Shown piece after piece: positions 22,467 through 35,095 of a DNA stretch of 64,000 bases. This DNA is from Pestalotiopsis fici W106-1 (lineage: Eukaryota; Ascomycota; Sordariomycetes; Amphisphaeriales; Sporocadaceae). Under the pieces are notes generated by a model that ran no database searches, was not told the DNA's origin, and worked only from the letters and a program-made list of their open reading frames with translations. Where the stretch lies: positions 3,100,001 through 3,164,000 of the forward strand of contig NW_006917093.1 in assembly GCF_000516985.1 (NCBI RefSeq), written 5' to 3'. The stretch's first letter is position 1. Each line of letters begins with the position of its first letter. The translations under genes and the position numbers were made by a program.

Positions 22467-25400
22467 TGTATGATCTGGGAAGGGCTTATCTCTGCCGACG
22501 TGGCCAGTATGTTGGGTTGCTGGAAAGTCGCAATGCGTGCGTATCTGTCAGCTGGGACCACTGCTCCGCTTTTCGTATCTTGTGGTCGTCACCTTATTGG
22601 TGTACGCCGACCTCGGCAACGCTTGGACGTATCAGTGAGGCTTGCTGCAGTGATAACAAGCAAAGGACAAGCACGGTGAGTCGAAAAAAAAAGCAAATAT
22701 GGCCAGGTTTGGATTGATATGCTTGGATTTTCAGTGTACAAGACATGAGAGGAGACAGGACTTTTATGCTATTTATCAATTCTAGAAGCTCCCTTGACCT
22801 AGGTGAAGATACCATTCATTGATGGATCTCTTTTTGTGTGTCTGCTGTATCAGGAGGAGACCCTAGGGAGGCTAGTTAGAATTGGGTCTGGGATCTAGTT
22901 TGGATTGGGGCCCCGATCGTCATAATGGCAGTGTCGAACTACCGGCTGCCCACCTTGGCAGGTGTCAATCATGCCGCAATTCACAACTCAACTGTGTCGG
23001 GTCTCAGGACATGTGCTGCTTGGTATTACAGAGAGGCCCCGAGTCTTTGGACTCGCGCAGATAAGAGCCGCCTCAGAGAAACGCCTCTTGGTGATGTTGT
23101 GTATACGCAGTAGTATTACGTGCTCTAGACTCAATCTCATTGGTCGAGACCCCAATGCGCACATTGACGGAGATGATGGCTCAAAGAGACTCTAGAGCGC
23201 AGCTGGGGACGTCGCTCGCGGCTCTGAGACTACTTGCCTATTCCGTTGAGCACGCCCGCACAAGCCGTTGTCGAGCGGCGATTTCTATTGCATTGCCCGG
23301 ACCTCATCGGTTGGTGCCGAATTGCGCCATTGCAATTGAAACATGTCCAAATGGTCTTTGGCCATATTTTGCTAAACTATATACGGACAAAGATTTAAGA
23401 AACATGATCAATCTCAATCCGAAAGCCCGTGTCACTAATATACACCACATCGCATCATCTGCATCGTCGACGATACGATTGATTGCTGTTGTGACCTGCC
23501 TGGTTTCGCGGGTAATGGCTATGAAAGTATAGTTTCGGATCCGAATAAGCCGATCCCGCCTGTGTATAGTAGTATAGGTACTTGACGGGACCCTAGCCTG
23601 TCTGTGCAACAAGGGTCGCTCGCTAGAGATGGGACAGTTGTCATGTTTTACGTCCCTTGGTGCATATCTTTGAAATGTTCTGATAAGATGCTCGTCTTGG
23701 CATACGTAGAACTGGTTGTCAGCAGTCATTGTGCTTCGGCTTGTTTATGTGCAGCCGACTGCTACCCGTCAAAACTTAACAGCGCCAGGCCGGCTATCCA
23801 CGGGCCGCAAGCAAACAAACATCAATTATTAGTGATTGTAATGCCGTGCCACTACGATCACGCTCTGGTTGGATTCAGCTATTACGTAGGCTGTACGTAC
23901 AATATTGGAACATGTTCTCAATCATTGGCTAGCAATCACTCACTCTTAGTCAATCGACCGTCAGTCAAGGACAACCCACTACCGCATGTGACGCTTCTGC
24001 GGGAATCAACTTCCAGAGACATCAACTCATGCGTGGTCCAAGTCAGTCTATTCGATGGAATCTCGCCTTGCCTTGACCGAGGCGATTGGGGTTCTGAAAA
24101 TTGCCGCGCGCAGGATGTGACAATCAAGAAGCTGGTCATCGGATGGTCCTGGCTACAAAGAGGAAACTGGTTTGGCACCAATTCTTATTTCGCTCCAAGC
24201 CTGAAATGCAACTCCATGTCCACTCGCTATCATACCACTTGAATCCAAGAGATAATGAACGGTTTCCCTGCCATTTTGCGGATCCGAAGCTGTGGTATTT
24301 CGCTGAAACAGATATCTTTCCCAGCAATACCACGTGCCCGGCCCACCATGGCATCACTATAGTATACTCTAGGTCTTGGCAATTCACGTTGCGCACCTAT
24401 CCTGTTGTGCCTTCCCGACCCTACTGCAGGAACATGGAAATCATGGTTATTCGCCATCATGAGTAGCGATGGCGCAATAAACACTGATACCACCGATACG
24501 GGGAAGAGTGGATCCCAAGCTGGGAATGGAAGCTTGGGATGGGAGAGACCCTTTCCCATGCGCGGTAGGGCTGTAATATGGAGCCTTCGAATCGGATAAC
24601 CCAGAAGGTAACCAGAGAGTGGGAAAACCTACTCCATGATAATGATAGCATACGAGCAATGTGGCGCGTTTCGGAAATACAATCTCCATATGAAGTTCCT
24701 CCAGAGATCTACCAAATGGCGTGCTACAACCCCGGCCATGCCAAGATCATGAGAATCTGGGGCAGAAGCAGGGGCGAGATAGCCCGGCTCTGGCGAGCTT
24801 CCTCGTTGCGATAATTACTCTATACGACAATTGAATGTGATTAATTTATTTCGACGAACAATATTTCTTGACCTCAGTCAGTCGGCCCAAGACGCTCTGT
24901 CTGGATGACACTTGTATCGCCAGTCCAGTCAATGAAGTTGGATCATGCCAGGCTACGGTGTCAAATGACTGCGTCCAAGAATACCAACTCTCATTCTGTG
25001 AACGCATTCATTGTAATACACGATTTCCTAAAACTTTCTTGACCATTCTAAATGTTACTCAATTTATCTTCTGCTATCATGACTGCTCTGCGTCCTAGAT
25101 CCTCTCAGTCGGGGATCAATCCTGGCCGGCGCTTATCCATTACATGAAAAGGTCGTACTCGAGGACGAGCATATCGTCTCAATATCTGTGGCCAGTACAT
25201 CTAACCTCATTCTCGCTGAAGTGCAAAGTACTATGCTGAAACAATTTTATTCCTCGAACCTCTCTACTTGGCCGTTCCCGCATGGGATATAATCATTGAT
25301 ATCTCTGGTTAAAGATCGTTTCGCCCACCAACATCAATCCAAAAGTTTTTCGAACTCGCGAACAACTTGGCTCATGCTACACCAGCCCACTTGTATATAA

Positions 25401-25668
25401 TTCACCGACGAGCTACACAGAGCCGGGCCTGTCTTGATTTCAGACCTACATGAGGTCTTGGGCACCATCGTCAGGGGGCCAACAGGGTTGGAGACATGCT
25501 TGAAATACCGAAAGACTCTCATAAGTAGACAAGCCATCTTTGCTTCATTCCTGCCATTCGGGAAGCCTCTCAAGCCAATGTCTTGACTAACAGTCCACTA
25601 GAGTCTAGGTATCAATAAAGATTGCACCAGAACGGCCGAGCCGACACTCGACCCCAACGAAAGCGTAC
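22467..25668. other. Gene-poor 3.2-kb region
   Basis: Many overlapping open frames up to 212 codons occur on both strands, but none has a domain, consistent codon pattern or plausible intron structure. No terminal repeats or transposase motifs could be found. A short inverted repeat lies at 24512-24540. The region may be a decayed insertion or simply long intergenic DNA. Confidence 0.45.
24512..24540. repeat. Perfect 10-bp inverted repeat with 9-nt loop
   Basis: The arms ATCCCAAGCT (24512-24521) and AGCTTGGGAT (24531-24540) are exact reverse complements around the loop 24522-24530. In RNA it would form a stable hairpin. No associated gene is visible. Confidence 0.7.
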
Positions 25669-26355
25669 TCACACCGCGCTTCGATTGCCTCGCTTCCTGT
25701 ATAAAGCGATAACTTCTTTTTTGGGTTTCTTTCTCTTCCGAGAAGGGCAGCATGGCGCTGTCGCACAAGGGATGATGTCGTGCGGCGCTGCGAATCGCAC
25801 ATGTGGTGAGGGAGAAGGCGGCGACCTTTGCTGTGCATCGTGAAGATATTTCTCATGCGTGCGTGGTATCGATAATTCATGGACATCTTGCTCTTCATAG
25901 GGGGGCGGAGGGTCATCAAAAGCAGCCGATTCGAAAGGCAGCTCTGTCCAAGCTCCAGAGCCAGGCAATACGTCGTCCTTTGCAACCTGGACCCACTCAT
26001 CCAAATACTGTTGCGACAAATCTTCCTCCGTCCACGAGTGCGACTTCTGGTCCTCTAGATGCTTGCTGGTGTATTGGTCGTACAGTCGACGTTGCTCGAT
26101 GATCCAATCATCTCCAGCGTCGTCATCCCCCCGAATTTCTATACTGACATTGGCCAGGCAGTGCTCGAGATCTGCCCTGGCAGCACGATAATGCTCCAAC
26201 ACCTTGGACATCTTGTCCTCTCGTATCTGAGCGTGTGCTAGCTGCTGTCTTAGGCTGCCATTTTCGCTACTCAACTCTTCATAAGCGGTCGATCGCATTC
26301 TCTCGAACGCATGGCGCTGCTGTTCGACGATCCAGTCAAAGTCATCGGCCTGCAT
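25669..26355 (-). CDS. Hypothetical protein with helical repeat and PPxY motif
   Basis: A single-exon frame of 228 residues with no recognised enzyme domain. Residues 6-20 (DWIVEQQRHAFERM) and 82-95 (DWIIEQRRLYDQY) are similar and suggest a duplicated helical element; the region between is charged and likely coiled coil. PPPPY at 149-153 is a PPxY motif of the kind bound by WW domains of Rsp5/Nedd4-type ubiquitin ligases, which may point to an adaptor or a ligase target. The C-terminus is strongly basic (RKRKKPKK and RKRGNR), possibly a nuclear signal. The composition looks coding, unlike the flanking frames. The role is unknown. Confidence 0.6.
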   Translation of the reverse strand: MQADDFDWIVEQQRHAFERMRSTAYEELSSENGSLRQQLAHAQIREDKMSKVLEHYRAARADLEHCLANVSIEIRGDDDAGDDWIIEQRRLYDQYTSKHLEDQKSHSWTEEDLSQQYLDEWVQVAKDDVLPGSGAWTELPFESAAFDDPPPPYEEQDVHELSIPRTHEKYLHDAQQRSPPSPSPHVRFAAPHDIIPCATAPCCPSRKRKKPKKEVIALYRKRGNRSAV

Positions 26356-29300
26356 AACTGCGATATGGCCTACGGAACATGGAGAGTACTGGCTGCAGAT
26401 GTGAATAGTCTGCAGCGCTCAAATCTCAAGCTATATATGTAAGTCATCTGGCAAAAGTTGGCTGTTGAGATATTGCTTAGGACCGCTAGCAGAAATGGTA
26501 GTCATTCTTGCTTGCTATTTTGGGTCTCTTTCTTTGCCGAGTGAGGTCATTGTTGTCGTCGCACTTTGGCCGCTTCCGGCCACGGTTGGGTTCCTCGCGT
26601 GCGAGTATATCGAGCTGAGTAGCACAAACTCGGAACCAACTCAAAAGATGCGATCCAGCCAACGTGAGTTTGTTACTTGGGCAACGATTGAAACAAAGAA
26701 CCGGCTCATGGCCCTTTTTTTCACTGGTTTCTCTTCGCATTCTTCATTGCGCTGTGCTGTGCCAGGGAATGCCCTGGGAAGACATGCCCCTTGCAGCACA
26801 AATACGCCAAGTTGCTCAGCGCCCGCAAGCTCAGCAACAAAGCCAGGCAGAGAGGGTTTAGTCAAACTTAAACAGCGGACGGTGAGATTCGTTGGAGAAG
26901 ATTACGCAAGTGTTGACATGAGATATCACAGTACTGGATCTTATTACATGATTTCATCTTGTTTGTTTGTTGCTGGCTGCATCGCGTATACATTTCGGTA
27001 AACACAAAAGTCTATATGTAGTGACTTGGTGGTGTTCTATATCGTATCACAGGGATGGGCATCGCTGATTGGCCACTGTGCCTAAGTACGGATCGTTCGA
27101 ATTGTCACCATCATTGGGCAGTGAGTGCATTGTAATCGACTGATCTCCAACGAATCTCATGTTTCGCTAAAGTCATGCCAGAGCAACGGGCTTGGCGGGA
27201 GCGCGACGGGAAAGCTTGGAGACAGCCCGGACCAGATGATGATCCTAACGCCACTTTGAGATTTGATGCGGCTCGTGCTTCCCCTTTCAAGGGACCATGC
27301 CGATATGAATTGGTTATTGGCCACATGGTGATATTCCTTGCTAGTGGATCCCAGAATGGAGCTCATTAAGATGCGATATGTGAGCTGCATTCGTTTTTCT
27401 GATACGAGGCACCATTTCTGGGAAATGGCTGAAGGGACACAAAATGGATTGAAGCTGCAATCGGGGCAGCAGAGAGAATCAATCGCCTCGGAATATTTCA
27501 ATCATGGCGCGATGCATACAAAGCGAGACATGCACAACGGATGATGCTTAACCGGCCGTTTCATCGATTTCAAGCATTTTTGCAAGTCCCGCTGTCACCC
27601 CAGAGTCCGGGCAGTCCACCGGCGTCAGGGTCCAAACAGCTGCTAGGCCATGTCCGTGCATCGACCATGTAGTATCAATCTCTCTGTCACCAAATTGTTT
27701 CCTGTTTCTTGACGACGGATTGCTGCGTCTCTTGACACACGCGACTTTTTTCTGATCTTGGTCGTCCATTTTTGGTCGCTGATATGTTCCGGATTAAATC
27801 AGCATGCCCCGAAAGCTTAAATCGATGTCAAGAAAAAGTTGATGCTCGTCGTCTCATATTCTAGGTGTCGCCTCGGTTCATCAGTGTCGATCGGGCTTGC
27901 TCGCCATGTACCATGTAAACAATGTGACGCCATTAGAAGAACCTCGGCCGCGGCATGAGATTGAGGTTGAATTCAAGGGGATATGAAGGGAGAAAAAAGA
28001 AGAAGAAAGAGAAAACAAATGTGTGGAACATCTTCAGCTTTCTCAGTGTGTACGCGTCCGAGGGCTGTATATTATTGAGATTGTACGTGCTCCCTCAATC
28101 TGCCAAGCCGTTGGTTGGAATGCAGCATGTCAAGCTCAAGCCTCTTCCTCAATATCATCCCTGCCACTGAAATGTGATGCTTGAACCAATCAGAAGCTCG
28201 GATGTGGCGCATCTCGAGATCCCGGAGTACTGGTGGAGACGAAACGACAGCGTCCCTTGAGGCCACCTTGAGTCCAGCCATTGCTGATAGGTACAGCGAG
28301 CTACGGACTAATGTAGGTAGACTGATCAAGCAGGAAGAGCGAGGCATCTCATCGACGATTAAAATCAGCAATTCGGATACAACTTGGGATAGGATGACAC
28401 GGTCAATGGCAGCTGCCGTGTACCAGAACCCAGCTGGTCCCAGGGGGGTTTTGTTTGGTTAAATGTAACTTTTGGGCGCAGAGATTCGAAAGCCCCTTTT
28501 GTGCTCATCCTCCCCAGTGCCCACCCCCATGCATGCCACCAGTCCACTCTTGGCTTGTCCCTGACCCCACCCCAAATTTGCGAAGCGGCATAGGTAGATC
28601 ACAGCCTAGCCAGAGTGTAGTGTAAAGCCCAGCGGCCACCAAACAGGGCCCGAAAAAGAGTTCAAGGTACCAGCTGTAGTGGCCCGTTACCACCAAAGGC
28701 TCACTGACGCCCGTCCCCCCAATCCAACATTAGCACAGCCAAGCACAGGTCCCCTTCCTCACATTACTTTGACTTACTAGTACTGTCCCATTCCGCCAAC
28801 CCCAAATCTCCTGCCTTCCCCCTACTGGATCTCAACCACCTCCTTTGCGTGTTGAACCAGCCGTTTTCTACCTTCTTCGCACTTCTTTGCGAATTCCTTC
28901 TCGACATTCACTAGATCTCTACACCGTTAATTGCAGTCTTCTTTTTTTTTCTCCCCAAAAAATCTGTGTCCAACACAGCGTCCGCTCGCGAAACCTCTTT
29001 CTCGCCTTTTTCCCAATCGCGAGCTTGACCTGCAGACACGGCAGCACATATTTGAGCTTGGCAGATATTGCCTTTAGGTACGTACGTGTGAACCCTCGAA
29101 ATTTCCGAGCCCAAAGCAGCCAACGACGAATTTCCGCCCTCCCAACATTCAACGACGCATGCTCTCTCCTCCCCATCTAACGCGACTTCATCCGTTTGGG
29201 CGCCAATTCCAAAACACGAACGAGCTTGTCGTCATTGCCTTCATCTTGTCTACATCGTTCCTGCCTCTCGCCCGTTCTAGCTTCCAGTCGCTCAGGAGTT

Positions 29301-30050
29301 CTCCACTGAACTCCTCGTGGCCTTTGCCTGATAACGACCACAACGACCCAACACATTCATTGCAAGCGTACCTTTGTCGTGACTGACATTGAACTTTTAA
29401 TAGCACACCAGGCTTCGCGCTTTCTCTTTCGACTCGGCACTACTACATAGATATCGAAGCACTTTGAATATTTCGATATGGGTAAGCACTATCTTCTCGT
29501 CCTCGTGCCAACCACGAGTTCCCCATGTTGCAAGAGACACCTCGCCGAAACGTGATTTCCGGATCGCACCTTCTGCGACTGCGCGGTCGCCCAGCACGAG
29601 ACGTCGGCCTTTCGAAACGGAGCCGGCTCCCAATCCCATTCGAAAGGCCTCCCTCAACACACTCTACAATAACATCACATCACCCGCGCTCGTCACACCT
29701 CTCGCGCTCGCTTTTGGTTGTTTTACTACTTCTTGGGTCTCGCTTTTTTGGTTCTTTGGAATATCCCGCCATTGTTAGGAACATCGGTTTCCCTCTCCGT
29801 TACTGCAAACACCCAAAACACAGTATATACCAGGAGCTCAGAAAAAGAAATGCCTACATTCCTCGTCAACCATAGCAAAGCTCGCACCCGGAGTGTCCAG
29901 CTTGATTCTCTTCCCAGGAAGATGCAAATTGTCGACCAACAGCCAAGCCGAGTTTCTATGCTGTCTGTAACGACGACGAGCTCCCAGCCTGGAAGCTTTG
30001 CTCGTGTCTCCCAGGAAAATCGAGACCCAGCTGTTCGGCATTATCGCAGT
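26356..30050. other. Long intergenic region and septin leader
   Basis: From 26356 to about 28800 no supported gene is found. From about 28800 the sequence becomes pyrimidine-rich (TTC, CTC and a T run near 28940), which is typical of a long fungal 5' leader. An ATGG followed by a good donor (GTAAGC, 29478-29487) may be a leader or first coding exon of the septin gene. Confidence 0.45.
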
Positions 30051-31691
30051 ATGCTTGTCGTTGATGCACCAGCATTGAGACCTCTAAAACCCATGGATTA
30101 CTCGGAGCTCTACGACAGCGATGGCCTACGTTATGACGGTACCTCGACTTCTTGGTGTCTCTTGCAACATGACTGATTTTCTGGTTCGATCATTCATGAC
30201 AGTGTCGTCGTTTACTAACATATCCTCCAGCTACAGGTACCGAATTCCCGGCCAGCAGCTCGCCCGAGCCGGCTCCTGGTGAGTAGATTGTAAGATCCGC
30301 ATACTCATTAGCTTCTAACCCATGTTTCTATAGTTTCGAGCCCTCTGTCCTCTTCAGTGAACGAAAACAAGAACATTGTTCGAAGAAAATTGACGGGCTA
30401 CGTTGGTTTCGCAAACCTGCCAAACCAATGGCACCGCAAGAGTGTGCGCAAAGGCTTCAACTTCAATGTCATGGTTGTTGGTATGTACTCAGCTGTCTGG
30501 ATTTTGATGTGGAGGAACAAGGGCTAACTTCTCTCAAGGTGAATCCGGCCTTGGCAAGTCCACTCTTGTCAACACTCTGTTCAACACTTCTCTGTACCCT
30601 CCCAAGGAGCGCAAGGGTCCTAGCCTGGACATCATTCCCAAGACCGTCACTATTCAGTCGATCAGCGCAGACATCGAGGAGGCTGGTGTCCGTCTCCGAC
30701 TTACCGTCGTCGATACTCCTGGTTTTGGCGACTTTGTGAACAACGACGAGTCTTGGAGACCTATTGTCGAGAACATTGAGCAGCGATATGACGCATACTT
30801 GGATGCCGAGAACAAGGTCAACCGCATGAACATTGTGGACAACAGAATCCACGCCTGTGTCTACTTCATCCAGCCTACCGGCCACTCGCTCAAGCCTCTG
30901 GACATTGAGGTCATGCGTCGCCTTCACACCAAGGTCAACTTGATTCCCGTTATCGCAAAGGCCGATACCCTCACCGACGAGGAGATCATCTCCTTCAAGG
31001 CCAGAGTAAGTCTACTATCCTTGTGCACCTGAATATTCACTTACCCGGCATGCAGATCCTTAGCGATATCAAGCACCACGACATTCAGATCTTCGAGGGC
31101 CCTCGCTACGAGCTCGATGACGAGGAGACCATTGCCGAGAACAATGAGATCATGTCCAAGGTTCCGTTCGCTGTTGTTGGTGCGAATAACGAGATCACCA
31201 ATGCCGATGGTCGCAAGGTTCGTGGCCGTAGCTACCCATGGGGTGTGATCGAGGTCGACAACGAGGAGCACTGTGACTTTGTCAAGCTCCGACAGATGCT
31301 CATCCGCACCCACATGGAGGAGCTCAAGGAGCACACCAACAACGCTCTGTACGAGAACTACAGAACCGACAAGCTCACTGCTATGGGTGTTGCCCAAGAC
31401 CCAAGCGTCTTCAAGGAGGTCAACCCCGCCGTCAAGCAAGAAGAGGAGCGTGCTCTGCACGAGCAGAAGCTTGCCAAGATGGAAGCCGAGATGAAGATGG
31501 TCTTCCAGCAAAAGGTGGCCGAAAAGGAGAGCAAGCTGAAGCAGAGCGAGGAAGAGCTCTACGCCCGGCATCGCGAGATGAAGGAGCAGCTGGAACGACA
31601 ACGGATAGAGCTCGAGGAGAAGAAGAGCAGAGTCGAGAGCGGCAGACCGATCGAGAAGGAGGGCAAGCGCAAGGGTTTCTCTCTTCGCTAA
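30051..31691 (+). CDS. aspB: Septin, Cdc3/AspB type
   Basis: Septins are GTP-binding proteins that assemble into filaments and rings at septa, hyphal tips and branch sites. Exons 30051-30138, 30231-30278, 30334-30480, 30539-31005 and 31056-31691 give 461 residues. The P-loop GESGLGKS is restored across an intron, the switch reads DTPGFGD and the base-specifying motif is AKAD. The polybasic stretch before the P-loop ([20 protein letters not shown]) and the long C-terminal coiled coil ([18 protein letters not shown]...) match the Cdc3/AspB subgroup. The start is uncertain: the acidic block [14 protein letters not shown] before the first intron looks coding and begins soon after the ATG at 30051, but a 4-nt first exon at 29478-29481 spliced to 30031 or 30231 would also keep frame. 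The acceptor at 30231 has an in-frame alternative at 30237. The symbol follows the Aspergillus orthologue. Confidence 0.9.
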
Positions 31692-33047
31692 AATGGCACA
31701 CCAGCGACTCGTTCATTGCCACGACTCATGCCCGAGCTCTAATGATTCCCGTTGCAGTTTCAGCCTGATGCGTTCCCTTCGATTCTTGTTCTTGTTTATC
31801 CGTCTCTCTTCTTTTAATTATTCTCTAATACACAAGTTTTTCGAAAGGTCGTCTTGAGCGAAATGGTTCTTCGCAGAACGTCGTACTTGTTGGAGCGAGC
31901 GATAGCGTCACGAAGTTTTTCTCTATCTCGTCAACGAGAATGGTCCTTGCCCAGAAAATGGATCGCAGCGATACTTTCGAGTTGTAAAGATCTAATCTCT
32001 GATGGCGCCGTCGATTGTCTCGTACAGTCCAACTTGGACAGTTATTCTGCACCGTCCCACACCTGACGTGGCCAGCAATAGTGCGAGGGCTACGGCTGAC
32101 CTGTCGTGCACCTCCAGACGCACGAACAAGCATGGCACGAGGAAACCTTTTCTGACGGGCGTGGACCTGCTGCTGCTGCAAGTCAATTTGGCTGCAGGCC
32201 TGGATCTTTCCTTTTGTGGACCTTGCGCCTTTAACACGTTACGACAAAAATATACCCAGGAAACGAAAAAGGGGGTTGGCTGATGTTTGGGTTGTTGCCA
32301 TAAGATGGAGAGAATGATGTTTGTCGACTCCGATCGTCTTCTGCGGAGAGCCCGTATTAGAGGCATGTATTCTAGGAGAACTCATCCCATTCAGGTGGCT
32401 AGGGTTTCTCATCTACACATCTTGCCGCACATGTTGTGGCTTGCACACTGGTATTTCCTTGAATCGTTTTAAAGTTTAATTTCTGTTTTCCATTATTATG
32501 TAGTTTGAGATGTTCCCTTTTCTAGTTTGGTCGGTAAAAACAAAACACAAAAAAAGGATGATTTTCTTAACCGCCACCTTGTCCATGTGCTTTAGTGGTG
32601 ACTAATCATGGACTACAATCAACGGTTTAATGAGTTGCTGGGATTATGAGACCGAATATGCCATGGTAATGATATTGACAGATAGTCGTCTCCTGTTCTT
32701 TTCACATGTCAACGAAGGGAACCTTCCTATAAATGGTAGGCAGAGTGTGAAGAAAAGCTGGGAGTGATGACAAAATGTGTATTGTTTGTGGAAGCTACTC
32801 ATTGAGAATCATACATGCCACTCGTGATCAAAGTTCACCAATGATGGCTATATTCACTTTCATTTAATGTACATTGTCTATACACATCGACATCTGACTG
32901 CCTTGCTAGCGCTGCTGTCGATCGATTTATGCATACACTTAGTTGGAGATACGGCTGGTGCAGTCAACCAAGTCGCCTCCCAGCCACCATTTTCATTATA
33001 GTACACTATCATCACCATATCCCCATCAGCCACACCAAGCCGGCTCT
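31692..33047. other. Convergent intergenic region
   Basis: About 1.36 kb between the septin and uS4m stop codons. It contains the septin 3' UTR; no supported gene or repeat is seen. Confidence 0.5.
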
Positions 33048-34592
33048 CTACCTTCTCCTCAGGTACCAGGTGTACGCCAACTGATTGATGCCGTAGCCGA
33101 ATGGCGTTGGCACCTCTGCGAAGCCCTGTCTAGCTACCGGATGCCTCAGGTATACGGCAGAGCAGATTTTGTGGTCTACCTCGAGATATTGAGGGATGAA
33201 GGCAAAGGGACTCATAAAGTCCTTGGGTCTCCATGGCGTGGCATACGGCTTCTCGGGGTCATATGGGTTGTCTTGCTCCTCCTTCATCTTCTGTGCCAAG
33301 GTCTTGAGCTCGTCGCTGGTCAGGAGATCCAAAGCGGCCGGCTTGGCCTTCTTGCCTTGGCCTTCTGCTGCTGCTGCTGTATCTTCTGCGTCCGTGGGCT
33401 CAGCTGCCGCCTCATTGAGCTTCAGCTCGGACATCATTTCGTTGAGCCTCCTGGCAACGTCGATGGGGGATGCGTCACTCTTGGTATCCGCCTGAATCTT
33501 GCGTGCCTGCTTGATGAAGCTTCGCACGGCGCGCTTCTTGGCCACGCCCATCTTCTCGGTCTCGAGCACGTGCTTGGCTTGCTTCACTAGCCTTGTGATG
33601 GCCTTGCGGTCCACGTTGCCGGCGTCCTCGGCTGCTTCTGTTGCGGCCGGCTCGGTCGACTCTCCCTCCTCGGCGGGGGCAGCCTCTTCTGTGTCGGCTC
33701 CTTCTTCCTCCACTGCCTCCTGGCTACTCGGAGTCTTGGTAGGGCCGCCGGATACCTTCTTGGGCCTTCCGGTGGCATACAAAACCTTTTCCGGCTCGAC
33801 CTGAAACATGTCGCCTGGGTTGAGCTTGTAGGCAGGGAAGGGCATCTACAGTACAGAGAACCACGAGTCAGCAACCATTCGCTCGTTTTATCCAGCACAA
33901 ACAAGATTAGACACGACGCACCTTCTTGCCATTGACCTTTACGGCGCCGTGAATGACAAATTGCCGGGCCTGTCTCGCGCTGCTGGCAAACATGGCTCTG
34001 AAGATGGCGATATCCAGCCTCCGCTCCATGGGCGCAAAGGCCATGTTCATGTAGGGTGTAATCTTATTCGGCTTGACCTCCACAGCGTTCCAGTTGGGGG
34101 GCTTGTCCTTGCCGGAGCCGCGGCCGGCGGCCTTTTCGCTGCCGTCATGCTCGGCCATGTAGCGCGGGTCCATGTCGGCGACGGAGAGCAGCCGCCGGTT
34201 GAACATGCGCGACCAGTCGCGCTCCTTCATGTGCTCGCCGTGGTACGCCCGCAGCATACCCTTGGCCCGCCATTTCTGCTGGAAAAAGGTCTCGGCGTCG
34301 TAGGAGCCGATCTTGGGGTCTTTTAGCTTCCACAGGTTGTAGAGGTTGTACTTGTTCCATGACTGTCGCAGTTTCTGTATCGAGGTAAAAGCACCCGTGG
34401 TTAGCCTCTTCTTGTTGCTAAAAGAACGAAATGCGCAGTGCCGGGGGTTTGAAGAGACATGATCTTCTCTTCCATGCGCGCCCACGAGGGCAGATGAGAG
34501 AGCAATTGCTCAAAAAGCTATTGTAAAAGGGCATTCAGAGAGTTTGTACTTACCGCCCTCCTCAAGACGTGCAATCTCTGCCCCTTGGCCAT
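33048..34592 (-). CDS. nam9: Mitochondrial small-subunit ribosomal protein uS4m (Nam9)
   Basis: This is the mitochondrial homologue of bacterial S4, an early-binding protein of the small ribosomal subunit. Exons 34592-34554, 34374-33922 and 33845-33048 give 429 residues. After a 13-residue first exon ([13 protein letters not shown]), [14 protein letters not shown] is the conserved fungal start of the family. The S4 RNA-binding domain spans the second splice ([38 protein letters not shown]). A long acidic and alanine-rich insertion follows, then the fungal C-terminal block ending in the sequence around YEVDHK-like [15 protein letters not shown]. All three exons join in phase 0. The 180-nt first intron could hide a further small exon; none was seen. 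Confidence 0.92.
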
Positions 34593-35095
34593 GTTTGCGA
34601 CTGTTTGGTGGGCAAAACGCCGGTCTACCCTCGATTGCAAACAATGACGCTGTCGATGATCAATTGGGTTCTTGCAAATGGCTTCGCTCAGGAGCTTCGA
34701 CAACTGACTGGGCCGACCTCAATTGCTCTGCCTTGCATTCGGTACGCGATTAGCTCCGGACCAAAAATTTCGAGAAGACCCCTGTCACGTGCCACTACCA
34801 GTTGACACACTGTCTCAACCGCCATATAATCGGCAAGCTATACAGTATGAATAAGAAGCCTTGTCGTCGTGGGGTTGCACCGTACGTGCACAGACCTGCG
34901 TCTTGGTCGTCGCTAGTTAGGTATGTACATGAAGCATTTCGTACTCTATCATTCCTCCACATTGGCCTTGCAGACGTGATCAGAGTTGGGTCTATCTTGA
35001 AGTATCATTCGTGTATTATAGTTCATGCTCCATTTTCCCCTTGAAAAAATACGACGCGAATACCAGGGATGATAAAATGACCATACATACCATTG
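34593..35095. other. Intergenic region, no supported gene
   Basis: About 0.5 kb holding the uS4m promoter and the 3' end of the pseudokinase gene. Nothing else is recognised. Confidence 0.5.

Noticed and set aside
23304..23729. Minus-strand open frame of 141 codons
   Set aside because: Featureless sequence overlapping the plus-strand frame; no splice structure makes it longer.
23604..24242. Plus-strand open frame of 212 codons
   Set aside because: No domain, membrane pattern or signal peptide; it overlaps other equally long frames and shows no coding bias.
26465..27001. Plus-strand open frame of 178 codons with a hydrophobic start
   Set aside because: The hydrophobic stretch alone is weak evidence, the rest is low in complexity, and the overlapping minus frames are as long.
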